DNA from: Azospirillum sp. RU38E
Lineage (GTDB): Bacteria > Pseudomonadota > Alphaproteobacteria > Azospirillales > Azospirillaceae
NCBI RefSeq assembly: GCF_900188385.1
Contig: NZ_FZOI01000015.1
Span: 88,676 to 152,675 of the forward strand
Reading direction: 5' to 3'
Length of the DNA: 64,000 nt
Position numbers and translations under genes: made by a program. Positions within the stretch are counted from its first letter, which is position 1. The number at the start of each line of letters is the position of its first letter. The notes beneath the pieces were generated by a model. That model was given only the letters and a program-made list of their open reading frames with translations, had not been told where the DNA came from and did not search any database. This document shows, one piece after another, positions 18,522-26,807 of this stretch.

Positions 18522-19091
18522 ATGATCAGTTTCAAGCGTGCATTGATCTGTGCCGGGTTGTTCGGCTGGCTTGCCGTTGGCATGGCGGGGGCCAATGATG
18601 GGAAATTGTCAAAGGAGGAAATCAGGCGTCGCCTGGCAGAACAGGGGGAGGCCTGCAAATTGCCCAATCCCCCTCCTGATGTACATTGCAGGGGCATGGG
18701 TGTCGATATTGGGGTGTCATCACCGCCCGTTGTCAATGAACGGCTGCGCGTCGAATTGCAGATAACGTTCGATTACAACTCCGATGTGCTGACAGCAGAG
18801 GCCAAGCGGGTTCTTGATGAGCTTGGTGAAATTCTGGCGTCCGAAAGTTTCAAGCAGTCCCGTTTCGAAATCGCCGGCCATACCGATGCGAAGGGGACAG
18901 ATGACTATAACCGTCGCCTGTCAAAGCGTCGGGCGACCGCCGCCCGTGCCTATCTGGTTGAGAAGTTCTCTATTCCCGCTAACCGTTTGGAGGTGCAGGG
19001 TTATGGCGCAAACCGTCTTGCCAAGCCGACGGACCCCCTTGATGGGGCTAACCGACGGGTGGAAATCTTCAATGTGGGGCAGGTGATGTAA
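18522..19091 (+). CDS. OmpA-family periplasmic peptidoglycan-binding protein linked to T6SS
   Basis: The product is 189 residues with a signal peptide (MISFKRALICAGLFGWLAVGMAGA). The C-terminal OmpA domain (about 85-185) has IAGHTDAKGTDDYNRRLSKRRA and the terminal ANRRVEIFNVG. The frame extends upstream into the repeat, but ATG 18522 has a GGAAAGGA ribosome-binding site (18505-18512) and starts a proper signal sequence. It sits between clpV and vgrG, so a role in wall anchoring of the secretion machine is likely but inferred. It has no lipobox. The two mature-part Cys residues could form a disulfide. Confidence 0.85.
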   Translation: MISFKRALICAGLFGWLAVGMAGANDGKLSKEEIRRRLAEQGEACKLPNPPPDVHCRGMGVDIGVSSPPVVNERLRVELQITFDYNSDVLTAEAKRVLDELGEILASESFKQSRFEIAGHTDAKGTDDYNRRLSKRRATAARAYLVEKFSIPANRLEVQGYGANRLAKPTDPLDGANRRVEIFNVGQVM

Positions 19092-19158
19092 GCACCACCG
19101 CATCATTTTTCGCCCATAAAGGGCACCGGCATCGTTCCAGAGCAATGGACCCGCCTCC

Positions 19159-21957
19159 ATGCTGACGCAAGTTTACCGCGACATCTCAGTATTAAGCTCC
19201 CTTGGGGAGGACGTATTGCTGTTCCGGCGCATGTCTGGGCATGAGGAGCTTGGCGGCCTGTTTTTGTACCATATTGATGTATTGACGATGCTTTCGTCGG
19301 TTGATTTTGACGCGGTTCTGGGCCGTGAGATGAGTGTTCGTGTAACGAGCGGGAGTTCGGTGCGTTATTTTCATGGTCTGGTGTCTCGTTTCACGCATTT
19401 GGGTTCAGAGGGTCGTTACGGGCTTTACCGGGCGGAGGTACGGCCCTGGCTTTGGTTTTTGACGCGCAACCGCGACAGCCGGATTTTCCAGGGCGAGACG
19501 GTGCCGGAGATCGTGAAGAAGGTGCTTCGGGGGCGCGGTTTCACCGACCTTTCCGACCGGCTTTCGGGGACGTATCTGCCATGGGAATATTGCGTTCAGT
19601 ATCAGGAGAGTGATTACGCCTTCATCAGCCGGCTGCTGGAGCATGAGGGCATCTATTATTATTTCAGCCACGAGAATGGCCGCCATGTTCTGGTGCTTGC
19701 CGATGGTGCGGCGTCGCACGACCCGCTGTCGCCGTCTAGCCAGGTGCGGTTTCAGCCGGAGAAGCGGCAGCGGGAACGGCTTCGTGTGGTGACGGGCTGG
19801 ACGCTTTCGCGGGAGGTGACGGCGGGTACGCACATTGTTGACGATTATGATTTTGAGAACCCGCGCGCCCAATTGCGCACGCCGCTGTCGATGCCGCATG
19901 CCCATGAGATGTCGGGCATGGAGGTGTATGAATATCCATCCAACATGGCCTATCAGCCCTCGGGTCGGCGGGGTGAGAACGCCATGCCCTATGCGCGCGT
20001 GCGGCTTGAGGCGCAGCAGGGATTGCACGAGACGATCCTGGCGGAAAGCAATGTGACGGGATTGGCGGCTGGAATGCTGTTCCGTCTGACCCACCACCCG
20101 ATATCCAGCCAGAACCGCGAATATCTGGTGACGCAGACCTCGATTGAGATGGTGTCTGACGCCTATGAGGGAGGCGGGGGCGGTGATGGGGAACAGGATA
20201 CGTACCTGTGCCGGATCGCGCTGGTGCCGGGCACGGTGCCGTTCCGCACACCGCGACGTACGCCCTGGCCGCGGATGGGGGGGCCGCAGACGGCGATGGT
20301 GGTGGGCAAGGCGGGCGAGGAGATCTGGACCGACCGGCATGGTCGGATCAAGGTACATTTCCCCTGGGATCGGGAAGGCAATGCCGACGAGAACAGTTCG
20401 TGCTGGGTCCGGGTGGCGCAGGCCTGGGCGGGTCGCCGTTGGGGTGCGCAGTTTCTGCCGCGCGTGGGACAGGAGGTGGTGGTCAGCTTCCTGGATGGTG
20501 ACCCCAACCGCCCGCTGGTGACGGGTGCTGTCTATAATGGCGAGGCACAGCCGCCTTTTGGGCTGCCGGAGCGGGCCACACAATCTGGCTGGCGCAGCAG
20601 TTCGTCGAAGGGCGGGGCGGGTGGCAATGAATTCCGGTTTGAGGACAAGGCGGGCCGGGAGCAGGTCTTTATCCATGCCCAACGTGCCCTGGATGTGAAG
20701 GTCCGCGCCAGCCACCGCGAAAGCATGGGCGGCGACCGCCATCAGACCGTCGGGCGCGACAAGAAGGCCATGGTCGAGGGCAATCACCACGACATCGTCT
20801 GGACAGACCGATATCAGAATGTCGATGCGAACTATTCACAGATGGTCGGCCTGGATAATCATGAGGAGATTGGTCAGAACTATGCGTTGAAGGCGGGCCT
20901 TGAGGTGGCGGTGGAGGCGGGCTTGTCGATCTCGCTGAAAGCCAGCGGCGGTTTCATCACCATCGGCCCCACGGGTGTCACGATCTCTGGCAACTTGGTC
21001 CTGGTGAATAGCGGTGGTTCGCCGAGCGCCCTGCAGGCACAAGTTACCGAACCGGACGAGGCACAGCACGCCCCCAACAGCGAACCGGGTAAGGGCGGAG
21101 GCGTCCCCCGCGCCCGCAGGATTAGCCGCCTGGCGGCCAACCGCCGACGTATCGCCGCCATTGCCAATAAACGTGCCGCCGCCGAATGGGCGGAGGCCAA
21201 GGCAAAGGCCGACGCGGAGCGGAAAGCGGCAGCAGAGCAGAACGCGCAGGTGCTGGCCAAGGTCAAGGAGAACGAGGCACAGGCAACTGCCCTGTTGAAT
21301 GGAACGCCCGTTATTGAAACTGTCAACAAAGTAATTGTCAATTCATCAGAAATAAATCTTGGGGAGGCTAGTCCGGAATTTAAGGATAAATTCAAAGAGA
21401 GGACTGGCATGAGTTTAGAGGAAAGTATTGAAATATATAAGGAAAAAACATCTAAAAATTTAGATCCAGCTGTCGTGGAGATGCTGTTTACTAGTGAAGA
21501 TTTTGCTGAAAAATTGACTACAAATAACGAAACAATTCATAAAGAATATAGATACATATTGAATATGAATGCACCAAAAAGTGAAAAGGAGGCAATAGAA
21601 AGAGGCTTTATAAAAATGAAAGATTATGAAAGTATTTATCACAGTCCAGTGAGGAATATAGATTTTGGAGTTTTTGATATTAATGTCCCGGAAATAGACC
21701 CGCATGTAAAATTTCAAGATAAGAATTTATTTGGAATTAATGTTAAAGTACCAACTGGTATTAGTATGCTGCAAAATTCTAAATATGTTAGCAAGGATGG
21801 GTACCAGGAGGCTGTTTTCGACAAAAACGGAGACCTTGTTACTGACGAAAAATATGTTGGTTCATTTAATTTCTTTCCAAGTAGATTATACCAGTTCTGG
21901 AAGTGGAGTGGTCATACTAAGGGTGACATAAATCCTTATAAAAAACTTGGGAATTGA
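19159..21957 (+). CDS. vgrG: VgrG1 (TssI) spike with AT-rich C-terminal effector domain
   Basis: This 932-residue protein is a trimeric spike with a fused toxin. The gp27-like part covers about 1-370. The OB-fold/gp5-like part starts near 378 (TAMVVGKAGEEIWTDRHGRI), and the beta-helix runs to about 635. A basic Ala/Arg-rich linker follows, and a C-terminal domain starts near 715. From 21300 the DNA becomes strikingly AT-rich, unlike the preceding 2.1 kb, so the effector module was probably acquired separately. Its end carries GYQEAVFDKNGDLVTD, then GSFNFF and a final HTKGDINPYKKLGN. I associate that pattern loosely with polymorphic-toxin C-termini but cannot assign an activity. The first ~1.95 kb is almost identical to the second vgrG. 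Confidence 0.9.
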   Translation: MLTQVYRDISVLSSLGEDVLLFRRMSGHEELGGLFLYHIDVLTMLSSVDFDAVLGREMSVRVTSGSSVRYFHGLVSRFTHLGSEGRYGLYRAEVRPWLWFLTRNRDSRIFQGETVPEIVKKVLRGRGFTDLSDRLSGTYLPWEYCVQYQESDYAFISRLLEHEGIYYYFSHENGRHVLVLADGAASHDPLSPSSQVRFQPEKRQRERLRVVTGWTLSREVTAGTHIVDDYDFENPRAQLRTPLSMPHAHEMSGMEVYEYPSNMAYQPSGRRGENAMPYARVRLEAQQGLHETILAESNVTGLAAGMLFRLTHHPISSQNREYLVTQTSIEMVSDAYEGGGGGDGEQDTYLCRIALVPGTVPFRTPRRTPWPRMGGPQTAMVVGKAGEEIWTDRHGRIKVHFPWDREGNADENSSCWVRVAQAWAGRRWGAQFLPRVGQEVVVSFLDGDPNRPLVTGAVYNGEAQPPFGLPERATQSGWRSSSSKGGAGGNEFRFEDKAGREQVFIHAQRALDVKVRASHRESMGGDRHQTVGRDKKAMVEGNHHDIVWTDRYQNVDANYSQMVGLDNHEEIGQNYALKAGLEVAVEAGLSISLKASGGFITIGPTGVTISGNLVLVNSGGSPSALQAQVTEPDEAQHAPNSEPGKGGGVPRARRISRLAANRRRIAAIANKRAAAEWAEAKAKADAERKAAAEQNAQVLAKVKENEAQATALLNGTPVIETVNKVIVNSSEINLGEASPEFKDKFKERTGMSLEESIEIYKEKTSKNLDPAVVEMLFTSEDFAEKLTTNNETIHKEYRYILNMNAPKSEKEAIERGFIKMKDYESIYHSPVRNIDFGVFDINVPEIDPHVKFQDKNLFGINVKVPTGISMLQNSKYVSKDGYQEAVFDKNGDLVTDEKYVGSFNFFPSRLYQFWKWSGHTKGDINPYKKLGN

Positions 21958-21992
21958 TTTTGTGATAAAGTCCAGTGGGAAAGGAAAATAAA

Positions 21993-22547
21993 ATGCAAAA
22001 AGATTCGGTTGGATGTGTAATTGACCGTTTGGATGTGGCGGCTGCATGGCTTATTGAATTTGGCACTAATATGGCAGTCGTTTCTAGTCATGATATTTTT
22101 TGGAGAGAGATATACAGAAAGTTTAAAGTGTTGATGTGGGTTGGGTCGAGGGTAAATGACGGCAGATATCGAGCGTTGTTTAGAATAAAAGACTCTGGTA
22201 TTAATTATGATATATATAATATATGTGACGTTACATCTGGTGCGGTCATTAGGGAACTTTGGATAGCAAAAGTTATTGGGCAGGGGTGGTTTGATATGGA
22301 GAATTACACAAAGTTTTACATTGTTGATAAATTAAATGGCACTGAGGATAGAAAAATACATTCAGTGTACTTCGATTATCTATCGGTTGTAAATGATAAT
22401 AAAAATATTAATATATCAAATCCAAGAGATATATATGATATGAATCCATATTTATTTCCAAAAAGCTACGCCATGTCTGATTTATACAACTTTTCTGCAG
22501 TAATAGATGATAATCACGAATATGTCGCTTTCAAGGTTAGTGATTGA
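21993..22547 (+). CDS. Orphan AT-rich protein, probable immunity protein for VgrG1 effector
   Basis: The product is 184 residues from ATG 21993, which has an AAAGGA ribosome-binding site 8 bp upstream; a GTG at 21975 would add six residues. I do not recognise the family. It has no signal peptide or clear membrane segment, is rich in Asp, Asn, Ile and Tyr, and shares the low GC of the adjacent effector domain. The position directly after an effector-tailed vgrG, with the same foreign composition, is the usual place for a cognate immunity gene. A cytoplasmic immunity role is inferred from context only. Confidence 0.7.
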   Translation: MQKDSVGCVIDRLDVAAAWLIEFGTNMAVVSSHDIFWREIYRKFKVLMWVGSRVNDGRYRALFRIKDSGINYDIYNICDVTSGAVIRELWIAKVIGQGWFDMENYTKFYIVDKLNGTEDRKIHSVYFDYLSVVNDNKNINISNPRDIYDMNPYLFPKSYAMSDLYNFSAVIDDNHEYVAFKVSD

Positions 22548-22571
22548 ATGTTTTTTGATTGAGAGTCTATA

Positions 22572-25514
22572 ATGCTGACGCAAGTTTACCGCGACATCTC
22601 AGTATTAAGCTCCCTTGGGGAGGACGTATTGCTGTTCCGGCGCATGTCTGGGCATGAGGAGCTTGGCGGCCTGTTTTTGTACCATATTGATGTATTGACG
22701 ATGCTTTCGTCGGTTGATTTTGACGCGGTTCTGGGCCGTGAGATGAGTGTTCGTGTAACGAGCGGGAGTTCGGTGCGTTATTTTCACGGTCTGGTGTCTC
22801 GTTTCACGCATCTGGGTTCAGAGGGGCGTTACGGGCTTTACCGGGCGGAGGTACGGCCCTGGCTTTGGTTTTTGACGCGCAACCGCGACAGCCGGATTTT
22901 CCAGGGCGAGACGGTGCCGGAGATCGTGAAGAAGGTGCTTCGGGGGCGCGGTTTCACCGACCTTTCCGACCGGCTTTCGGGGACGTATCTGCCGTGGGAA
23001 TATTGCGTTCAGTATCAGGAGAGTGATTACGCCTTCATCAGCCGGCTGCTGGAGCATGAGGGCATCTATTATTATTTCAGCCACGAGAATGGCCGCCATG
23101 TTCTGGTGCTTGCCGATGGTGCGGCGTCGCACGACCCGCTGTCGCCGTCTAGCCAGGTGCGGTTTCAGCCGGAGAAGCGGCAGCGGGAACGGCTTCGTGT
23201 GGTGACGGGCTGGACGCTTTCGCGGGAGGTGACGGCGGGTACGCACATTGTTGACGATTATGATTTTGAGAACCCGCGCGCCCAATTGCGCACGCCGCTG
23301 TCGATGCCGCATGCCCATGAGATGTCGGGCATGGAGGTGTATGAATATCCATCCAACATGGCCTATCAGCCCTCGGGTCGGCGGGGTGAGAACGCCATGC
23401 CCTATGCGCGCGTGCGGCTTGAGGCGCAGCAGGGATTGCACGAGACGATCCTGGCGGAAAGCAATGTGACGGGATTGGCGGCTGGAATGCTGTTCCGTCT
23501 GACCCACCACCCGATATCCAGCCAGAACCGCGAATATCTGGTGACGCAGACCTCGATTGAGATGGTGTCTGACGCCTATGAGGGAGGCGGGGGCGGTGAT
23601 GGGGAACAGGATACGTACCTGTGCCGGATCGCGCTGGTGCCGGGCACGGTGCCGTTCCGCACACCGCGACGTACGCCCTGGCCGCGGATGGGGGGGCCGC
23701 AGACGGCGATGGTGGTGGGCAAGGCGGGCGAGGAGATCTGGACCGACCGGCATGGTCGGATCAAGGTACATTTCCCCTGGGATCGGGAAGGCAATGCCGA
23801 CGAGAACAGTTCGTGCTGGGTCCGGGTGGCGCAGGCCTGGGCGGGTCGCCGTTGGGGTGCGCAGTTTCTGCCGCGCGTGGGACAGGAGGTGGTGGTCAGC
23901 TTCCTGGATGGTGACCCCAACCGCCCGCTGGTGACGGGTGCTGTCTATAATGGCGAGGCACAGCCGCCTTTTGGGCTGCCGGAGCGGGCCACGCAATCTG
24001 GCTGGCGCAGCAGTTCGTCGAAGGGTGGGGCGGGTGGCAATGAATTCCGGTTTGAGGACAAGGCGGGCCGGGAGCAGGTCTTTATCCATGCCCAACGTGC
24101 CCTGGATGTGAAGGTCCGCGCCAGCCACCGCGAAAGCATGGGCGGCGACCGCCATCAGACCGTCGGGCGCGACAAGAAGGCCATGGTCGAGGGCAATCAC
24201 CACGACATCGTCTGGACAGACCGATATCAGAATGTCGATGCGAACGCCTCGCTGATGGTGGGATTGGATAGGCACCGGGAGATTGGTCAGAACTATGCGT
24301 TGAAGGCGGGCCTTGAGGTGGCGGTGGAGGCGGGCTTGTCGATCTCGCTGAAAGCCAGCGGCGGTTTCATCACCATCGGCCCCACGGGTGTCACGATCTC
24401 TGGCAACTTGGTTCTGGTGAATAGCGGTGGTTCGCCCAGCGCCCTGCAGGCACAGGTTACCGAACCGGACGAGGCACAGCACGCCCCCGACAGCGAGCCG
24501 GGCAGGGGTGGCGGCCGCCCCCGCGCCCGCAGGATTAGCCGCCTGGCGGCCAACCGCCACCGTATTGCCCGCATCGCCGCCAGAATGGCGGAAGACGGTC
24601 GGGCGGCGGCCCAGGCGCGACTGAAGGCTGAGGAGGATGCGGGGGCTGACTTGCGTAAGCAAGCGGTCGGGGAGGGGGAAGCCACCACACCAACTCCCCT
24701 TTCACCCGAACAGGAAGCCAGACATGCCCTTGATATGGGGTTGCTGTCGCAGCATGTATATGGTGAGGATCCGACGCTTCCGCCTGGATACAGTGTGGTG
24801 AGTCAGGACGAGCTGCGGATGTTGGGCATCAACCCTTCCTCCCTTAACGATCCAAAGACCAATTTCCGGGCGGAAGTTTACAAAAAGGATGGCATCGACG
24901 GCCCAGAATATGTTGTTGCCTACCGTGGAACAGACTTCAGCAAGTTCGCTGACATAAAAGACAATGCCCTTCAGGCTTTTGGTGCCGAGAACGAACATTA
25001 CAAACAGGCCATCAAGCTGGCACGTGAAATGAACATTGCCACCAATGGCAAGGTTTCCTTCACCGGTCATTCCCTCGGTGGCGGCATGGCATCTGCAGCG
25101 GCGGTGGCAACGGGCCGCCCTGCTATAACTTTTAATGCTGCCGGGCTGCATCCCGACACCGTTGCAGCCTATAGCGATGCGCCTCCCGCCGATGTGACGG
25201 CTTACTATGTTCCCGGCGAATTCCTGTCCAACGTGCAGGATAATCGCGAACTGGTTCTGGCGGTGCCATCGAGCTTGGTTGTTGGTGCCGTCAACCCATG
25301 GGCAGGTGTTGCTGCCGGCCTCTATGTGGGATCGGATAGTGAGGCTTTGGGAGCAACCCTGCCCAGGGCCTATGGTCGGCGGGTTGCGTTACCAGAGCCT
25401 TTTGATGAAGACGCCTCCTGGCTGGACGACAACAGTTTTCAGCGACATAGAATCAAGTCGGTTATCAAGGGCCTTGAGAAGGCCCATCGTAACGCAGGTG
25501 GAGTATCAAGGTGA
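22572..25514 (+). CDS. vgrG: VgrG2 (TssI) spike with C-terminal class-3 lipase effector domain
   Basis: This 980-residue protein has a spike part nearly identical to VgrG1. The clearest internal difference is around residues 557-571 (ANASLMVGLDRHREIG instead of AYSQMVGLDNHEEIG). After residue ~668 it diverges completely. The C-terminal ~270 residues contain ALDMGLLSQHVYG, VVAYRGTDF and the nucleophile elbow GHSLGGG with Ser834, typical of class-3-type lipases. A phospholipase (Tle-like) effector attacking membranes of rival cells is the likely role. The stop overlaps the ankyrin gene start by 4 bp. Unlike VgrG1, the effector part has host-like GC content. Confidence 0.92.
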   Translation: MLTQVYRDISVLSSLGEDVLLFRRMSGHEELGGLFLYHIDVLTMLSSVDFDAVLGREMSVRVTSGSSVRYFHGLVSRFTHLGSEGRYGLYRAEVRPWLWFLTRNRDSRIFQGETVPEIVKKVLRGRGFTDLSDRLSGTYLPWEYCVQYQESDYAFISRLLEHEGIYYYFSHENGRHVLVLADGAASHDPLSPSSQVRFQPEKRQRERLRVVTGWTLSREVTAGTHIVDDYDFENPRAQLRTPLSMPHAHEMSGMEVYEYPSNMAYQPSGRRGENAMPYARVRLEAQQGLHETILAESNVTGLAAGMLFRLTHHPISSQNREYLVTQTSIEMVSDAYEGGGGGDGEQDTYLCRIALVPGTVPFRTPRRTPWPRMGGPQTAMVVGKAGEEIWTDRHGRIKVHFPWDREGNADENSSCWVRVAQAWAGRRWGAQFLPRVGQEVVVSFLDGDPNRPLVTGAVYNGEAQPPFGLPERATQSGWRSSSSKGGAGGNEFRFEDKAGREQVFIHAQRALDVKVRASHRESMGGDRHQTVGRDKKAMVEGNHHDIVWTDRYQNVDANASLMVGLDRHREIGQNYALKAGLEVAVEAGLSISLKASGGFITIGPTGVTISGNLVLVNSGGSPSALQAQVTEPDEAQHAPDSEPGRGGGRPRARRISRLAANRHRIARIAARMAEDGRAAAQARLKAEEDAGADLRKQAVGEGEATTPTPLSPEQEARHALDMGLLSQHVYGEDPTLPPGYSVVSQDELRMLGINPSSLNDPKTNFRAEVYKKDGIDGPEYVVAYRGTDFSKFADIKDNALQAFGAENEHYKQAIKLAREMNIATNGKVSFTGHSLGGGMASAAAVATGRPAITFNAAGLHPDTVAAYSDAPPADVTAYYVPGEFLSNVQDNRELVLAVPSSLVVGAVNPWAGVAAGLYVGSDSEALGATLPRAYGRRVALPEPFDEDASWLDDNSFQRHRIKSVIKGLEKAHRNAGGVSR

Positions 25515-26230
25515 CCTACCAATTCCTGCCGGACAGTTTCGATGACCCCGCAGCCCGCCAGTTCATCGAAGCGGTGGCCGACGGTGACACGCGCACTGTC
25601 CTGCGCCTTTTGCAAAGGGATCAGGCTCTGGTCAACATCGCGGGCCATGATGGCGAGACGGCTCTGCTGGTGGCGACAGAGCGGCGGAATCTGAAAATGG
25701 TCTCCACCCTGTTGAAGGCCGGTGCTCATCCGGATGGGGCCCCTGACAGAGCCCCTCTGACAATCGCCGTTGGTTTTCCGGACCTGTCTATAGCCAAGAT
25801 TTTGATTTCCGGCGGTGCCGATCCCAATGGGAAGATGTCATCGCAGCCCGCTCTCTATCGGCTTGCTCTGATTGGCTCCGCTGACGGTGTCGCCCTGCTG
25901 TTGTCTGCTGGTGCCCGGGTGGATGAGCCGGACGATTTCGACACCCCGCCCTCCTTCGCGGCGGCGGGCGCCGAGAACTGGCGGATCGTCCGAATGTTGC
26001 TAGATCATGGAGCATCCCTGTCTAAGGCCAACAAGGGTGGCTTCACGATCGGCATCTATGCCCACCGGTCCCGTATGAACAAGGCTAGCCCGGATGGCGC
26101 AGCCTGTCAGGAAATTCTGGCCCGATGGCGGGATGCCGGGTTGCCATGGCCGCCGCCACATCCGATCGACGTGCGGGCGTGGGTTGGGCGCGAGGACTGG
26201 CCTCCGCGGGGTGAGGGGAGGCAGGAATGA
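25511..26230 (+). CDS. Ankyrin-repeat protein, probable immunity protein for lipase VgrG2
   Basis: The product is 239 residues from a GTG start overlapping the vgrG2 TGA. At least four ankyrin repeats are visible: DGETALLVATERRNLKMVSTLLKAG, then PLTIAVGFPDLSIAKILISGG, LYRLALIGSADGVALLLSAG and SFAAAGAENWRIVRMLLDHG (about residues 40-180). No signal peptide is seen. Ankyrin proteins are known partners or immunity factors beside several T6SS lipase effectors, so neutralising the Ser834 lipase is a reasonable inference. Translational coupling to the effector supports it. Confidence 0.8.
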   Translation: MTYQFLPDSFDDPAARQFIEAVADGDTRTVLRLLQRDQALVNIAGHDGETALLVATERRNLKMVSTLLKAGAHPDGAPDRAPLTIAVGFPDLSIAKILISGGADPNGKMSSQPALYRLALIGSADGVALLLSAGARVDEPDDFDTPPSFAAAGAENWRIVRMLLDHGASLSKANKGGFTIGIYAHRSRMNKASPDGAACQEILARWRDAGLPWPPPHPIDVRAWVGREDWPPRGEGRQE

Positions 26231-26324
26231 TATACCCAAGTGCCTAATAAATTCGGCAAAATGCTCAAACGCCGCACGGGCTTAGGTATACCCAGTTCCG
26301 GGATTCTCCCGTCACTTGGGTATA
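26231..26324. repeat. 94-bp unit with perfect 12-bp terminal inverted repeats
   Basis: TATACCCAAGTG at 26231-26242 is the exact reverse complement of CACTTGGGTATA at 26313-26324. A further TATACCC occurs inside at 26287. The interior contains GGGA-TTC-TCCC. The ends echo the ATACC/GGTAT ends of element A, a damaged copy of which begins at the right border. It starts directly after the ankyrin gene stop. No reading frame of note. Confidence 0.65.
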
Positions 26325-26395
26325 CCACTCTACCGAGGGTTTGACCCTTGGCGGATATGATGCTGGTGACTGCCAGCCCAGCGCTCGTGCGCGCG
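26322..26395 (+). repeat. Element A, truncated and decayed copy
   Basis: Begins ATACCAC and retains the H1 core (CCGAGGGTTTGACCCTTGG). A variant H2 reads GCTGG-TGACT-CCAGC-like instead of the GGCCGGC stem, with both arms altered together. Similarity is lost after about 26395, where the transposase remnant begins. It separates the T6SS locus from the pseudogene block. Confidence 0.6.
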
Positions 26396-26399
26396 GGTC

Positions 26400-26680
26400 T
26401 TTCACGGCCTTATCGGATGCAATCGCTGCTGGGGCGCTCGCGCTGGGATGCGGATGCGGTCTGCCGGACCGGTTCGGGCCTATGTGCTTGAGGCGTTGAG
26501 TGGCGGGGAGGGCGTCCTTGTGGTGGATGAGACCGGCTTTGTGAAGAAGGGCGCGCATTCGGTCGGTGTCGGCCGTCAATATTCGGGCACGGCGGGCCGG
26601 ATTGAGAATTGCCAGGTTGGTGTGTTCCTGGCCTATGCGGGACCGTGGGGCCAGGCACTGATCGACCGGTCCGTTCCCGA
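26400..26680 (+). pseudogene. IS701-family transposase fragment, frameshifted
   Basis: Two frames together give an internal piece of an IS701-family DDE transposase. First comes [16 protein letters not shown]; after a frame change, [39 protein letters not shown] and ALIDR follow. The DETGF block is the family's catalytic-Asp region. Both ends of the transposase are missing and the frame is broken near 26460, so it is dead. It marks the boundary between the T6SS region and the following gene debris. Confidence 0.8.
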
Positions 26681-26807
26681 AATCAGGCAAGCGCCCCTCT
26701 CGTCCATTATCGAATGCAGAAAACGCAACTGTAGCACTAGTCCCCAGCCAAGCCCATAACTGGCCGTCATATCGATCTTGGCGTTCGAGCAGCTGACGCG
26801 CCGGTGA
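26681..26807. other. Short unassigned gap
   Basis: Between the transposase fragment and the kinase remnant. I see no gene, repeat or convincing signal here. Confidence 0.5.

Noticed and set aside
19405..20790. 461-residue open frame antisense to vgrG1 (and a 614-residue one antisense to vgrG2)
   Set aside because: Composition is the Arg/His/Pro-rich pattern of an antisense frame in GC-rich DNA; the sense strand clearly encodes VgrG.
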